DNA from: an uncultured Rhodospirillales bacterium
Lineage (GTDB): Bacteria > Pseudomonadota > Alphaproteobacteria > Acetobacterales > Acetobacteraceae
Assembly (NCBI GenBank): GCA_903927465.1
Contig: CAIYMY010000119.1
Coordinates: 1-35,377 of the forward strand
Direction: 5' to 3'
DNA: 35,377 bases
Below, one piece after another: positions 24,501 through 31,073 of this stretch (the first letter of the stretch is position 1; each line of letters opens with the position of its first letter). A program made the translations under genes and the position numbers. Below the pieces are notes generated by a model. It made no database searches. It saw nothing but the letters and a program-made list of their open reading frames with translations, and was not told where the DNA came from.

Positions 24501-25618
24501 TCGCCGCGCGACGCGGCAGCCTTGCCAATGAAGCGAGCCTTTGGTCTGCGCGCGCCGAAGATGCCTCGGCCCGGGTTGCTGATCTGCGCCGACGCGATGC
24601 GGAAGCGGAGGCCGAGCGTGAGGCGCTGGCCGCCGCACCAGAAGCGGCAGCACTCCGCCGCGCTGAAGCCGCGCGGCTGCTGGAACAAGCAAGTGAGGCG
24701 CATGCAACCGCTGCCGCCGCACTCGCTGCCGCTGAACGGCGCGTGAGTGAAGGCAGCCAGGCGCGGCGCAGCGCTGACACGGGTTTTGCTTTGGCGCGTG
24801 AAGAACAAGTGCGCGCCCAAGCCGCGACGGAAGCGGCGGAAACCGCCTCGGCCGCTGTTGCCGCGCGCATTGGCGAACGCCTGGGCGAGGGTGCGGAATT
24901 GCCGCCGGCGCCTGAAGAACTTTCGGACATTGCGGAAGACAAGGCGCGGCGCAAGGTAGAACGCCTGGTGCGTGAGCGCGATGAAATGGGCCCGGTCAAT
25001 CTGCGCGCGGATATCGAAATTGCGGAGATTGAAGAACGTATCGGCCAGATCACGCATGACCGTGATGAGGTGATGAATGCGATTGCCAAGCTGCGCGGTT
25101 CCATCGGCCATTTGAACCGCGAAGGCCGAGAGCGCCTGCGTGAGGTTTTTGACCGTGTGGACATTGAATTCCGCAGCCTGTTCACGCGGCTTTTTGGTGG
25201 TGGGCGTGCGCATCTGGCGCTCGTTGGTTCGGATGACCCGCTTGAAGCAGGGCTTGAGATTTACGCCGAACCGCCGGGCAAGAAGCTTTCCACCCTGTCG
25301 CTGCTATCCGGTGGCGAACAGGCATTGACGGCGCTGTCGCTGATCTTTGCCGTTTTCCGCTGCAACCCCGCGCCGGTTTGCGTGTTGGACGAAGTGGATG
25401 CGCCTTTGGATGACGCGAATGTGGAACGGCTATGCGATTTGCTCGATGCCATGGCCGCCGAAAGCGGCACGCGCTTTTTGATTGTGACGCACCATCCGCT
25501 GACCATGGGGCGGATGCACCGGCTTTACGGCGTGACGATGCAGGAACGCGGCGTGTCGCGCTTGCTGAGTGTTGATCTTGGCCGCGCAATTGAATTGGCC
25601 GAGACGTCGCTGTTGTAG
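21524..25618 (+). CDS. smc: Chromosome segregation protein SMC
   Basis: A 1364-residue structural maintenance of chromosomes ATPase that organises and separates the chromosome. The N-terminal half-ATPase has SRIRIAGFKSFAEATTVEVL and Walker A GPNGCGKSN (from residue 64); a hinge-like segment lies at about 625-755; the C-terminal half has LLSGGEQALTALSLIFAVFR (signature) and Walker B VCVLDEVDAPLDDANVERL. Between them run two very long coiled coils made almost entirely of Ala, Glu, Arg and Asp. Bacterial SMCs are usually about 1,150-1,200 residues, so the arms are extended. The acidic/Ala-Pro leader of some 34 residues before KLSRIR is extra. The ATG overlaps the stop of the DsbA-like gene. No scpA/scpB are nearby. 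Confidence 0.95.
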   Translation: MEEAVPPAPAEAEVSAPEAEAVRSEDQARAAHNAKLSRIRIAGFKSFAEATTVEVLPGLTGIVGPNGCGKSNVVEALRWAMGETSPKAMRGGEMDDVIFAGTATRAGRNVAEVMLFLEDAAGLAPSPNNDISELEVTRRISRGEGSNFRVNGKELRARDVQTMFADIGSGARSSALVSQGRVAALIQAKPDDRRGVLEEAAGIAGLRTRRHEAELKLRQAETNMSRAEDLLGQLDAQRQGLQRQARQANRYRNISGLVRQAEGEWLALLAARANTALSTAATALEAARRATSAAEQEAEAAAIALHEAEQGLAAPRTDEAAARTALERRRVEAEGMEAEESRARAALEAAEARLAELRQDLSHAEAMAQDADAARARITEEDSSLVEREAALPARRDAAAAALAEASEAVRDAERAANHATEAAAAGAAQLQAAEAELAAAETRLRRAREAHAALSSDRDAAEARAVTDAEKQASVQHVSEAEAAFAAAREALEQAEATRTEAVAKHAEARRTAEEASAEATRREAALQAADDRHRRIVAQYAALSAERDAALAERIPEVARDAAHSSARSAEAALIGSAARLTEAEAARATASEALVQARRNAAEAGAARARIAAEVAALTEVLEARGTESAQPILDQVRVPPGLEAALGAALGEALESPSDASAARHWRNLPPLAVAQALPDGAVPLSRLVEAPAALARALSQVGLLARGMDGAALQVGLRPGQALVTEEGAVWRWDGHTYHAGTPTPGAVRLAQRNALRAAEARLDQAEVTAAEAEAARIAAEAAEAEAASAEAAARNARSAAEVAASAARRAEGELAARDARAESRIAALEPQLTRLAEDRAEADATRAEAEALYTTRPDIVLLRQAEQAAARTEAEARNAEANAREARRRAELALAESRQRQAALLNRASEVENRLAALSPQLERIGAELAEAEAARGAAAQAREAAPDLAQLRETVEAARANLAEQRAAEAASRDAQGALAAEVGSIAARRGSLANEASLWSARAEDASARVADLRRRDAEAEAEREALAAAPEAAALRRAEAARLLEQASEAHATAAAALAAAERRVSEGSQARRSADTGFALAREEQVRAQAATEAAETASAAVAARIGERLGEGAELPPAPEELSDIAEDKARRKVERLVRERDEMGPVNLRADIEIAEIEERIGQITHDRDEVMNAIAKLRGSIGHLNREGRERLREVFDRVDIEFRSLFTRLFGGGRAHLALVGSDDPLEAGLEIYAEPPGKKLSTLSLLSGGEQALTALSLIFAVFRCNPAPVCVLDEVDAPLDDANVERLCDLLDAMAAESGTRFLIVTHHPLTMGRMHRLYGVTMQERGVSRLLSVDLGRAIELAETSLL

Positions 25619-25640
25619 TGGCGGCAAACCTGGTGGCGTT

Positions 25641-26708
25641 TTATCGCCAGGAAGCTTCCATCAAGCCGAGAGTGATTGTCACATTGCGCTTGCGCGAAGC
25701 GCCTGGCTCCAAAATTCCAATGGTAAGACTCTCATTTGGTTTTTTGCCTCGTACCAGTGCCAAGAAACCGTTCACTGTCGCTACCCTCCGCCCCTCAGCC
25801 TCAATGACCAAATCCCATTCTTTCACGCCAGCGCGTGCCGCAGGCGCATTTTGCGTAACTGTAGTGACAAAAAGCCCCTCGATTTCTGCAGGAAACAGAC
25901 GATGATAATTCGGATGCTGCCGCGAAAGCTCGGACAAGATCATTCCCAAAAGGGGTGTCGCCGCGTTTTGGCGGCTGGTGAGCAGTTTGCGGATAGCCTC
26001 ACTGGGGCTTGCAAATAGGAAACCGGCCGGCGCCTCGTTCTGCATCGTCCCGCCCACGAGAACTCCCAGAAGCGCCCCTTTAGTATCAAGAAAAGAGCCG
26101 CCGGAACTGCCGCGCGGCATGCTCGCCGCCAGAGTCATGACGGGAATGTAACCAATATCCCGGAAATGGGTGAAGGCGATGCCCTCGCCCGAAACCATCG
26201 CGCGAAGCCAGACCGGCTTTTGCATCGGCACTGGAGTGCCCATGTAAAACACGTCTGCACCTGGGCCGGGTAATTCCTCGGCCAAGGGTAGGAAGGGGTA
26301 GCCACCTTCACGTACTGGCAGGCGGAGCAGCGCCAAATCATGGCCCAAATCAACCGCAATTACCTCAGCGCCAAGCCTCTCAGCCGAGGTCGAAACGACT
26401 TCAATGCGCTTGCCCTTTTGGATGATCACATGTGCCGCCGTAATGGCGAAACCACCCGCATCAATCAGGGTACCGCTACCCCTTTGCTGACCATCTACCA
26501 GAATCATCAGGGACGCCGCCTTCAGGCGCGCAAATACACCGCCCTCAATTACCGCACTGCCATCAGCCGCAATCGCCCGCTTGCTGTTAAGTTGCGAAGC
26601 CCCTGCCAGCAAAGCGCCAGCCGCAAGCTGTAAGGCAAAATCTCGGCGGGGTAAGTTATTAGGCGCAACGGCAAGGCCAGAAGTGGAACGCCAAAAGCAT
26701 TTGGACAT
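25641..26708 (-). CDS. HtrA/DegP-like serine protease with PDZ domain
   Basis: A 355-residue exported trypsin-like protease. It begins with a probable Tat signal (PRRDFALQLAAGALLAG, residues 20-36). Catalytic residues fit His93 in TAAHVI, Asp124 in LGHDLALLRL and Ser202 in PRGSSGGSF. HtrA proteases normally have GNSGGP at the serine; here it is GSSGGS, still compatible with activity. A PDZ domain follows at about 253-350 (LFVTTVTQNAPAARAGVKEW). ATG 26708 is preferred over ATG 26726 because GGGAGG lies about 9 nt before it. The gene stands alone on the minus strand, convergent with smc; the stop codons are 22 bp apart. Confidence 0.85.
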   Translation of the reverse strand: MSKCFWRSTSGLAVAPNNLPRRDFALQLAAGALLAGASQLNSKRAIAADGSAVIEGGVFARLKAASLMILVDGQQRGSGTLIDAGGFAITAAHVIIQKGKRIEVVSTSAERLGAEVIAVDLGHDLALLRLPVREGGYPFLPLAEELPGPGADVFYMGTPVPMQKPVWLRAMVSGEGIAFTHFRDIGYIPVMTLAASMPRGSSGGSFLDTKGALLGVLVGGTMQNEAPAGFLFASPSEAIRKLLTSRQNAATPLLGMILSELSRQHPNYHRLFPAEIEGLFVTTVTQNAPAARAGVKEWDLVIEAEGRRVATVNGFLALVRGKKPNESLTIGILEPGASRKRNVTITLGLMEASWR

Positions 26709-26799
26709 TCGGCAGGTCCTCCCCATTTCTCAGCCGCAGAGGTATCCTGACGTTATTCGCGGGCTTTCTGCAACCAGAAGGTGTGAGCCCCCCGCGCAT

Positions 26800-26928
26800 T
26801 CACCCCTCCGCCTTCGCCACCACCACCATGGCGGGCTTCAGCAGCGGGCCATTCTGCGTCCAGGCAGACCTCCAGCTTTGGATCACCGTCCCAGGCGCCA
26901 CACCTCTCAGCGCGGGGTGTTCCGCCAT
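26800..26928 (-). pseudogene. GrpE-like 3'-end fragment
   Basis: A 42-codon open frame starting MAEHPALRGVAPGTVIQSWR and ending with LLKPAMVVVAKAEG. This looks like the beta-domain end of the DnaK nucleotide-exchange factor GrpE, where relatives have PGTVVQ.....Y..NGRLLRPA.V.VAK. Everything upstream (coiled coil and most of the beta domain) is missing and no ribosome binding site is seen, so it is probably a remnant rather than a gene. It lies just upstream of the tRNA-Pro promoter. GrpE assignment is by eye and moderate. Confidence 0.45.
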
Positions 26929-27034
26929 AGCCTAGCGCTTCTCCGGGTCAAAGGGCTGGCCCCTGCGGTCAAGGAGGCACGCAAGGAAAAATCTAAACAT
27001 ATTGAACAAATTCCCGGCATTCCGCCAATAAGGC

Positions 27035-27063
27035 TTGCCCCGCAGCGCGGCTCCCCATAGGTT
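27035..27063 (+). promoter_or_regulatory. Predicted tRNA-Pro promoter
   Basis: TTGCCC (27035-27040) and TAGGTT (27058-27063) are 17 bp apart, 9 nt before the mature tRNA-Pro 5' end. The bases between the -10 and the tRNA are GCGCGCG, the GC-rich discriminator typical of stringently controlled stable-RNA promoters. Confidence 0.45.
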
Positions 27064-27072
27064 GCGCGCGTT

Positions 27073-27150
<78 letters not shown>

Positions 27151-27201
27151 TGTTTTCGAAAATCGACGCAGTTCGGTGGGTTGGGTGCCTCGTCAGGCAA
27201 G

Positions 27202-27228
27202 ATTTTTGCCCGTTTACGGGCGAAAAAT
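27202..27228. terminator. Bidirectional terminator between converging tRNAs
   Basis: ATTTTTGCCCG (27202-27212), loop TTTA, CGGGCGAAAAAT (27217-27228): a GC stem with T5/A5 ends (one bulged base), so transcripts from either side end in a U-run. It directly abuts the 3' end of the minus-strand tRNA and lies 51 bp after tRNA-Pro. Confidence 0.8.
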
Positions 27229-27300
27229 GGGCCCGGCAGGACTCGAACCTGCAACCAAACCGTTATGAGCGGTCCGCTCTGACCATTGAGCTACAGGCCC
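27228..27300 (-). tRNA. tRNA with CAT anticodon (Ile2 or elongator Met)
   Basis: A complete cloverleaf on the minus strand. Acceptor GGGCCTG pairs with CGGGCCC (one G-U); the D arm is AGCTCAATGGTCAGAGC; the anticodon loop CTCATAA between GACCG and CGGTT gives CAT; the T arm is GCAGG TTCGAGT CCTGC. The discriminator is A and the next bases are TTT, so CCA is not encoded and must be added enzymatically. CAT is read as Met, or as Ile (AUA codons) if C34 becomes lysidine; the two cannot be told apart safely by eye. It is not an initiator tRNA. Confidence 0.9.
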
Positions 27301-27310
27301 GTCAGCACTC

Positions 27311-27339
27311 TGATAGCGCCGAGACCGCCCCGAAATCAA
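27311..27339 (-). promoter_or_regulatory. Predicted promoter of the CAT tRNA
   Basis: On the minus strand TTGATT (27334-27339) and CTATCA (27311-27316) are 17 bp apart, leaving a 10-nt leader to the tRNA. The -35 overlaps the mfd stop codon. Confidence 0.4.
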
Positions 27340-30300
27340 ACCCGCTTCGCTTCCCCCGCCAAGCGCGCCAGCACGCGCAGCAAATCCCGCGCCCGCTTTA
27401 CCCGTTCCGCCAGGTCCATGTCGCGGATCAGCGACAGCTTGGCATCCGGGCGGAGCTTCACGGCCCCCTTCTGCCCCTGGATCCAGGTAATCAGCCCGCC
27501 GGGATTGGCGAAATTCTGCCCCCGGAAGCTCAGCACCAGCCCCTTCGGCCCAGCATCCAGCTTTTCCACCCCCGAATCCCGACAGAGCCGTTTGATGGCG
27601 ACCACTTGCAGCAGGTTCTCAACCTCAGCAGGCAAGGGACCGAAGCGATCCGCCAATTCTGCCGCCATGGCGTCATTCTCGCCATCCGTGGCCAGGCCCC
27701 CGATGCGCCGATAAAGCCCAAGCCGCACGGGTAGATCGGTCACGTAGTTTTCCGGGATTAGCACCGGAAGGCCAAGGTTGATCTGCGGCGTCCAATCCCG
27801 CTCACTCTCTCGCCCCTCAGCGCCGGCTTTGATATCGGCCACGGCTTCTTCCAACATTTGCTGGTAAAGTTCGATCCCCACTTCGCGGATCTGGCCGGAT
27901 TGTTCCTCACCCAAAAGGTTACCGGCGCCGCGAATATCCAAATCATGCGACGCCAACGTGAAGCCGGCACCCAGATTATCCAGCGTCTGCATCACTTCCA
28001 GCCGCTTTTCCGCCGCTGCCGAAAGCCGATGCGCTTCCGGCCAAGTCAGGTAAGCATAGCTGCGCAGCTTCCCGCGCCCAACGCGCCCGCGCAGCTGATA
28101 AAGCTGTGCGAGGCCAAACATATCCGCGCGATGGATGATCAGCGTATTCACCGCCGGCATATCCAAGCCGCTTTCAACGATATTGGTGGACAGCAGAATA
28201 TCATGCTTGCCATCGCCGAATTCGGTCATGACGCGTTCAAGTTCGGTGGGCGTCAAGCGGCCATGCGCCTGGATCATGCGCGCTTCCGGCACAATCTCAG
28301 TCAGGCGTTCGGCCAGCTTCGCCATATCTTCAATGCGCGGCACCACACAGAAAATCTGCCCTCCACGGAAGCGTTCGCGCTGAATGGCTTCGCGCAGCAC
28401 CACAGCATCCCAGGGCATGATGAAGGTGCGCACGGCCAGCCGATCCACCGGCGGCGTTGCGATCACGCTCATCTCACGCACGCCCGTCAGCGCCAATTGC
28501 AGCGTGCGCGGAATGGGCGTGGCCGTCAGCGTCAGCACATGCACATCGGATTTCAGCGCCTTCAGCGCTTCCTTATGCCGCACACCAAAATGCTGTTCCT
28601 CATCCACCACCAGCAGGCCCAGATCGGCAAATTCAATCCCCTTCGCCAAAAGCGCATGGGTGCCGATGACGATATTGATATCCCCGCGCTTCATGCCTTC
28701 GCGCACTTCCGCCGCATCCTTGGCGGTCACCAGGCGCGAGAGTTGCGCGATGCGCAACGGAAAGCCTTCAAAGCGCTTCTGGAAAACACGATGATGCTGG
28801 CGCGCGAGCAGCGTGGTCGGCACCACCACGGCAACCTGTACGCCGGACATCGCCACCACAAAGGCAGCGCGCAGCGCGATTTCCGTCTTGCCGAAGCCAA
28901 CATCGCCGCAAATCAGGCGGTCCATGGGCCGGCCGGCGGAAAGGTCTTCCAACACATCGGCAATGGCGCGGGATTGATCTTCCGTCTCCGCAAAGGGGAA
29001 GCGGGCACAAAACTCATCCCACATACCCTCAGGCGGCGTCGCCAAAGTGCCATCCTTCATGCGCCGCATGGCCGCGGTGCGAATCAGTTCCGCCGCCATG
29101 TCGCGGATGCGTGACTTGGCCTTGGCCTTACGATTCTGCCAGGAAACACCGCCAAGCTTGTCCAGCGCAACGCCAGTGCCTTCCGAACCAAAGCGGGAGA
29201 GGATTTCGATATTCTCGACAGGAACGAAAAGCCTGTCCCCACCATCATAAATCAGCTTCAGGCAATCATGCGGCGCGCCTGACACTTCGATGGTGACCAG
29301 GCCTTCATAGCGGCCAATGCCGTGATCCTGATGCACCACCAGATCGCCCTCGGCGATCTCCGTCGCATCCGCGATGAATTGATCAGCCCTGCGACGCCGG
29401 CGCGGCGGGCGAGCAATGCGTTCACCCAGCAAATCCTGCTCAGCCGTGACCGCGATGCCTTCCGCGATGAAGCCGCGCTCAATCCCCATCACCACCAGGG
29501 CCACAACATCTGCCGGCAGCGCGCGCGCGGCTTTCCAATCCTCAGCCGTCTCCGCACGCAAGCCATTTTCGCGCAGCAGATTGCCAAGCCTTTCACGAGA
29601 CCCGCGTGACCAGGCCGCCAGCACGGGCCGGCGCTTGGCCTTGGCTTCCCCCTGCACCATGGCGGCATAGGCCGCGAAGACATTCTCGCCGGCGCTGCGT
29701 GCTTCCGCGAAAAGCGGGCCGGGGCGCCCGCCTGCGGCAATGCCATCCGGCACGGCGAAAGGCGAAAAGCGCAGCACGCGGCAATCGGCCAGCATCGCCA
29801 CCCAGCCGGCTTCATCCAGATAAAGCGTTGCAGGCGGCGCGGGGCGATACGGCACATCGCCTTCCCCAATGCGGGAAGGCACGCGGCGCGCTTCGTAATG
29901 ATCCATGATCATCTCAAGCCGCGCCTTCAGCACTTCCTCTGCCTGGTGATCGAAGCTGATTTCGGCGCCGGGCAGATAGTCGAACAAGGGCACCATGTTG
30001 TCATGGAATAGCCCCGCCCAATGTTCCATGCCAGGATAGCGTCGCCCGGCACTGATCGCGCCATAAAGCGGATCATCCGCCGCCGCCGCGCCGAATAAGT
30101 CGCGGTAGCCGCTGCGGAAGCGCGTGCGCGATGCCTCATCCAAAAACACCTCGCCCACTGGGCGAAGCGAAAGCGCGGGTACTACCTTGCCACTGCGTTG
30201 GCTGGCGGTGTCGAAGCGGCGCATATCCTCGATCTCATCACCAAAAAAATCGAGTCGTATGGGCTCTGCCTCGCCTGCCGGGAAAAGATCAATAATGCCG

Positions 30301-30767
30301 CCGCGCACAGCATATTCGCCATGTTCCATCACTGTGCCGGTGCGGTGATAGCCATTGGCTTCCAGAAATTCGGTCAGCTTTTCCGGCTGAATCCGCCCTG
30401 CCTTGGTCAGCGAAAGTGTGGCCCCTTCAAACACCGAAGGCGGCGCCACTTTCTGCACCAGCGCATTCACCGTGGTCAGCAATACGCGCGGGCGTTTGCC
30501 CGCTTCCAACAATCGCGTCAGCGTCGCAACACGTTCGGCAATGATTTCAGGATTGGGCGAAACACGATCATAGGGCAGGCAATCCCATGCCGGCAGGCGC
30601 AGCACCTCAATCTCCGGCGCGAAAAAGCCCAAAGCCTCCGCCATGCGGGCCATGCGCGCATCATCGCGGCAAACATGGGCGATGGGGGCTTCAATCTCCG
30701 CCCGACGACGCGCGACCAGCAAGGCATCGAAACCCTCAGGCGCGCCATGGATGGTGATGGGCTTCAT
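27336..30767 (-). CDS. mfd: Transcription-repair coupling factor
   Basis: A 1143-residue ATP-driven translocase that removes RNA polymerase stalled at lesions and recruits UvrA. The N-terminal UvrB-homology part includes LPAWDCLPYDRVSPNPEII and GGIIDLFPAGEAEPIRLDFF. The RNA-polymerase-interaction domain follows (DLVVHQDHGIGRYEGL). The superfamily 2 helicase core has Walker A CGDVGFGKTE, box VVDEEQHFGVRHKEALK and TLTATPIPRTLQLALTG, then motif VI YQLRGRVGR, and a TRCF C-terminal domain. Normal length. Its ATG overlaps the end of sdhE by 4 nt (ATGA), so the two are translationally coupled. The CAT tRNA gene follows closely downstream on the same strand. Confidence 0.97.
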   Translation of the reverse strand: MKPITIHGAPEGFDALLVARRRAEIEAPIAHVCRDDARMARMAEALGFFAPEIEVLRLPAWDCLPYDRVSPNPEIIAERVATLTRLLEAGKRPRVLLTTVNALVQKVAPPSVFEGATLSLTKAGRIQPEKLTEFLEANGYHRTGTVMEHGEYAVRGGIIDLFPAGEAEPIRLDFFGDEIEDMRRFDTASQRSGKVVPALSLRPVGEVFLDEASRTRFRSGYRDLFGAAAADDPLYGAISAGRRYPGMEHWAGLFHDNMVPLFDYLPGAEISFDHQAEEVLKARLEMIMDHYEARRVPSRIGEGDVPYRPAPPATLYLDEAGWVAMLADCRVLRFSPFAVPDGIAAGGRPGPLFAEARSAGENVFAAYAAMVQGEAKAKRRPVLAAWSRGSRERLGNLLRENGLRAETAEDWKAARALPADVVALVVMGIERGFIAEGIAVTAEQDLLGERIARPPRRRRRADQFIADATEIAEGDLVVHQDHGIGRYEGLVTIEVSGAPHDCLKLIYDGGDRLFVPVENIEILSRFGSEGTGVALDKLGGVSWQNRKAKAKSRIRDMAAELIRTAAMRRMKDGTLATPPEGMWDEFCARFPFAETEDQSRAIADVLEDLSAGRPMDRLICGDVGFGKTEIALRAAFVVAMSGVQVAVVVPTTLLARQHHRVFQKRFEGFPLRIAQLSRLVTAKDAAEVREGMKRGDINIVIGTHALLAKGIEFADLGLLVVDEEQHFGVRHKEALKALKSDVHVLTLTATPIPRTLQLALTGVREMSVIATPPVDRLAVRTFIMPWDAVVLREAIQRERFRGGQIFCVVPRIEDMAKLAERLTEIVPEARMIQAHGRLTPTELERVMTEFGDGKHDILLSTNIVESGLDMPAVNTLIIHRADMFGLAQLYQLRGRVGRGKLRSYAYLTWPEAHRLSAAAEKRLEVMQTLDNLGAGFTLASHDLDIRGAGNLLGEEQSGQIREVGIELYQQMLEEAVADIKAGAEGRESERDWTPQINLGLPVLIPENYVTDLPVRLGLYRRIGGLATDGENDAMAAELADRFGPLPAEVENLLQVVAIKRLCRDSGVEKLDAGPKGLVLSFRGQNFANPGGLITWIQGQKGAVKLRPDAKLSLIRDMDLAERVKRARDLLRVLARLAGEAKRV

Positions 30768-31036
30768 CGCCCACCGCCGGCTTCGGCCATGATACGGCGC
30801 AACAGCGGGTGGTCATGTTCGGGCGGAATCGGGCGTCGGCCAGAAAGCCAATCGGCCAAATCCACATCCCAAAGTTCCAGGATTTCCTCCAGGGCCGCCA
30901 CATCGGCATCCGAAAGGCTGCCGATGTGGCACGCGACAAAGCCACCGATCAGGATATCGGTTTCCTTGGTGCCGCGGTGCTGGGCGCGAAAAACAAGGCG
31001 GCGGCGGCGGGCATCGAGTTCTGTTGGGTCTGGCAT
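30764..31036 (-). CDS. sdhE: FAD assembly factor SdhE
   Basis: A 90-residue DUF339/Sdh5-family protein that promotes covalent attachment of FAD to the succinate dehydrogenase flavoprotein. The core has LVFRAQHRGTKETDILIGGF with the RGxxE flavinylation motif, followed by helix segments ALEEILELWDVDLADWLSGR. Length is typical. It is the first gene of a two-gene unit with mfd (4-nt overlap) and diverges from recG, whose start is 37 bp away, so a short shared promoter region serves both sides. Confidence 0.92.
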   Translation of the reverse strand: MPDPTELDARRRRLVFRAQHRGTKETDILIGGFVACHIGSLSDADVAALEEILELWDVDLADWLSGRRPIPPEHDHPLLRRIMAEAGGGR

Positions 31037-31073
31037 ATCGCTCTAGTCTCAAGGCGCTGGCATATAGAGGCTG

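Noticed and set aside
22886-25213. 775-codon open frame on the minus strand
   Set aside because: It is antisense to smc and open only because of the Ala/Glu-rich, high-GC codon use; the product has no recognisable domain.
25629-25649. TGGCG/CGCCA hairpin between smc and the protease gene
   Set aside because: Only 5 bp of stem, and it overlaps the protease stop codon; too weak to call a terminator.
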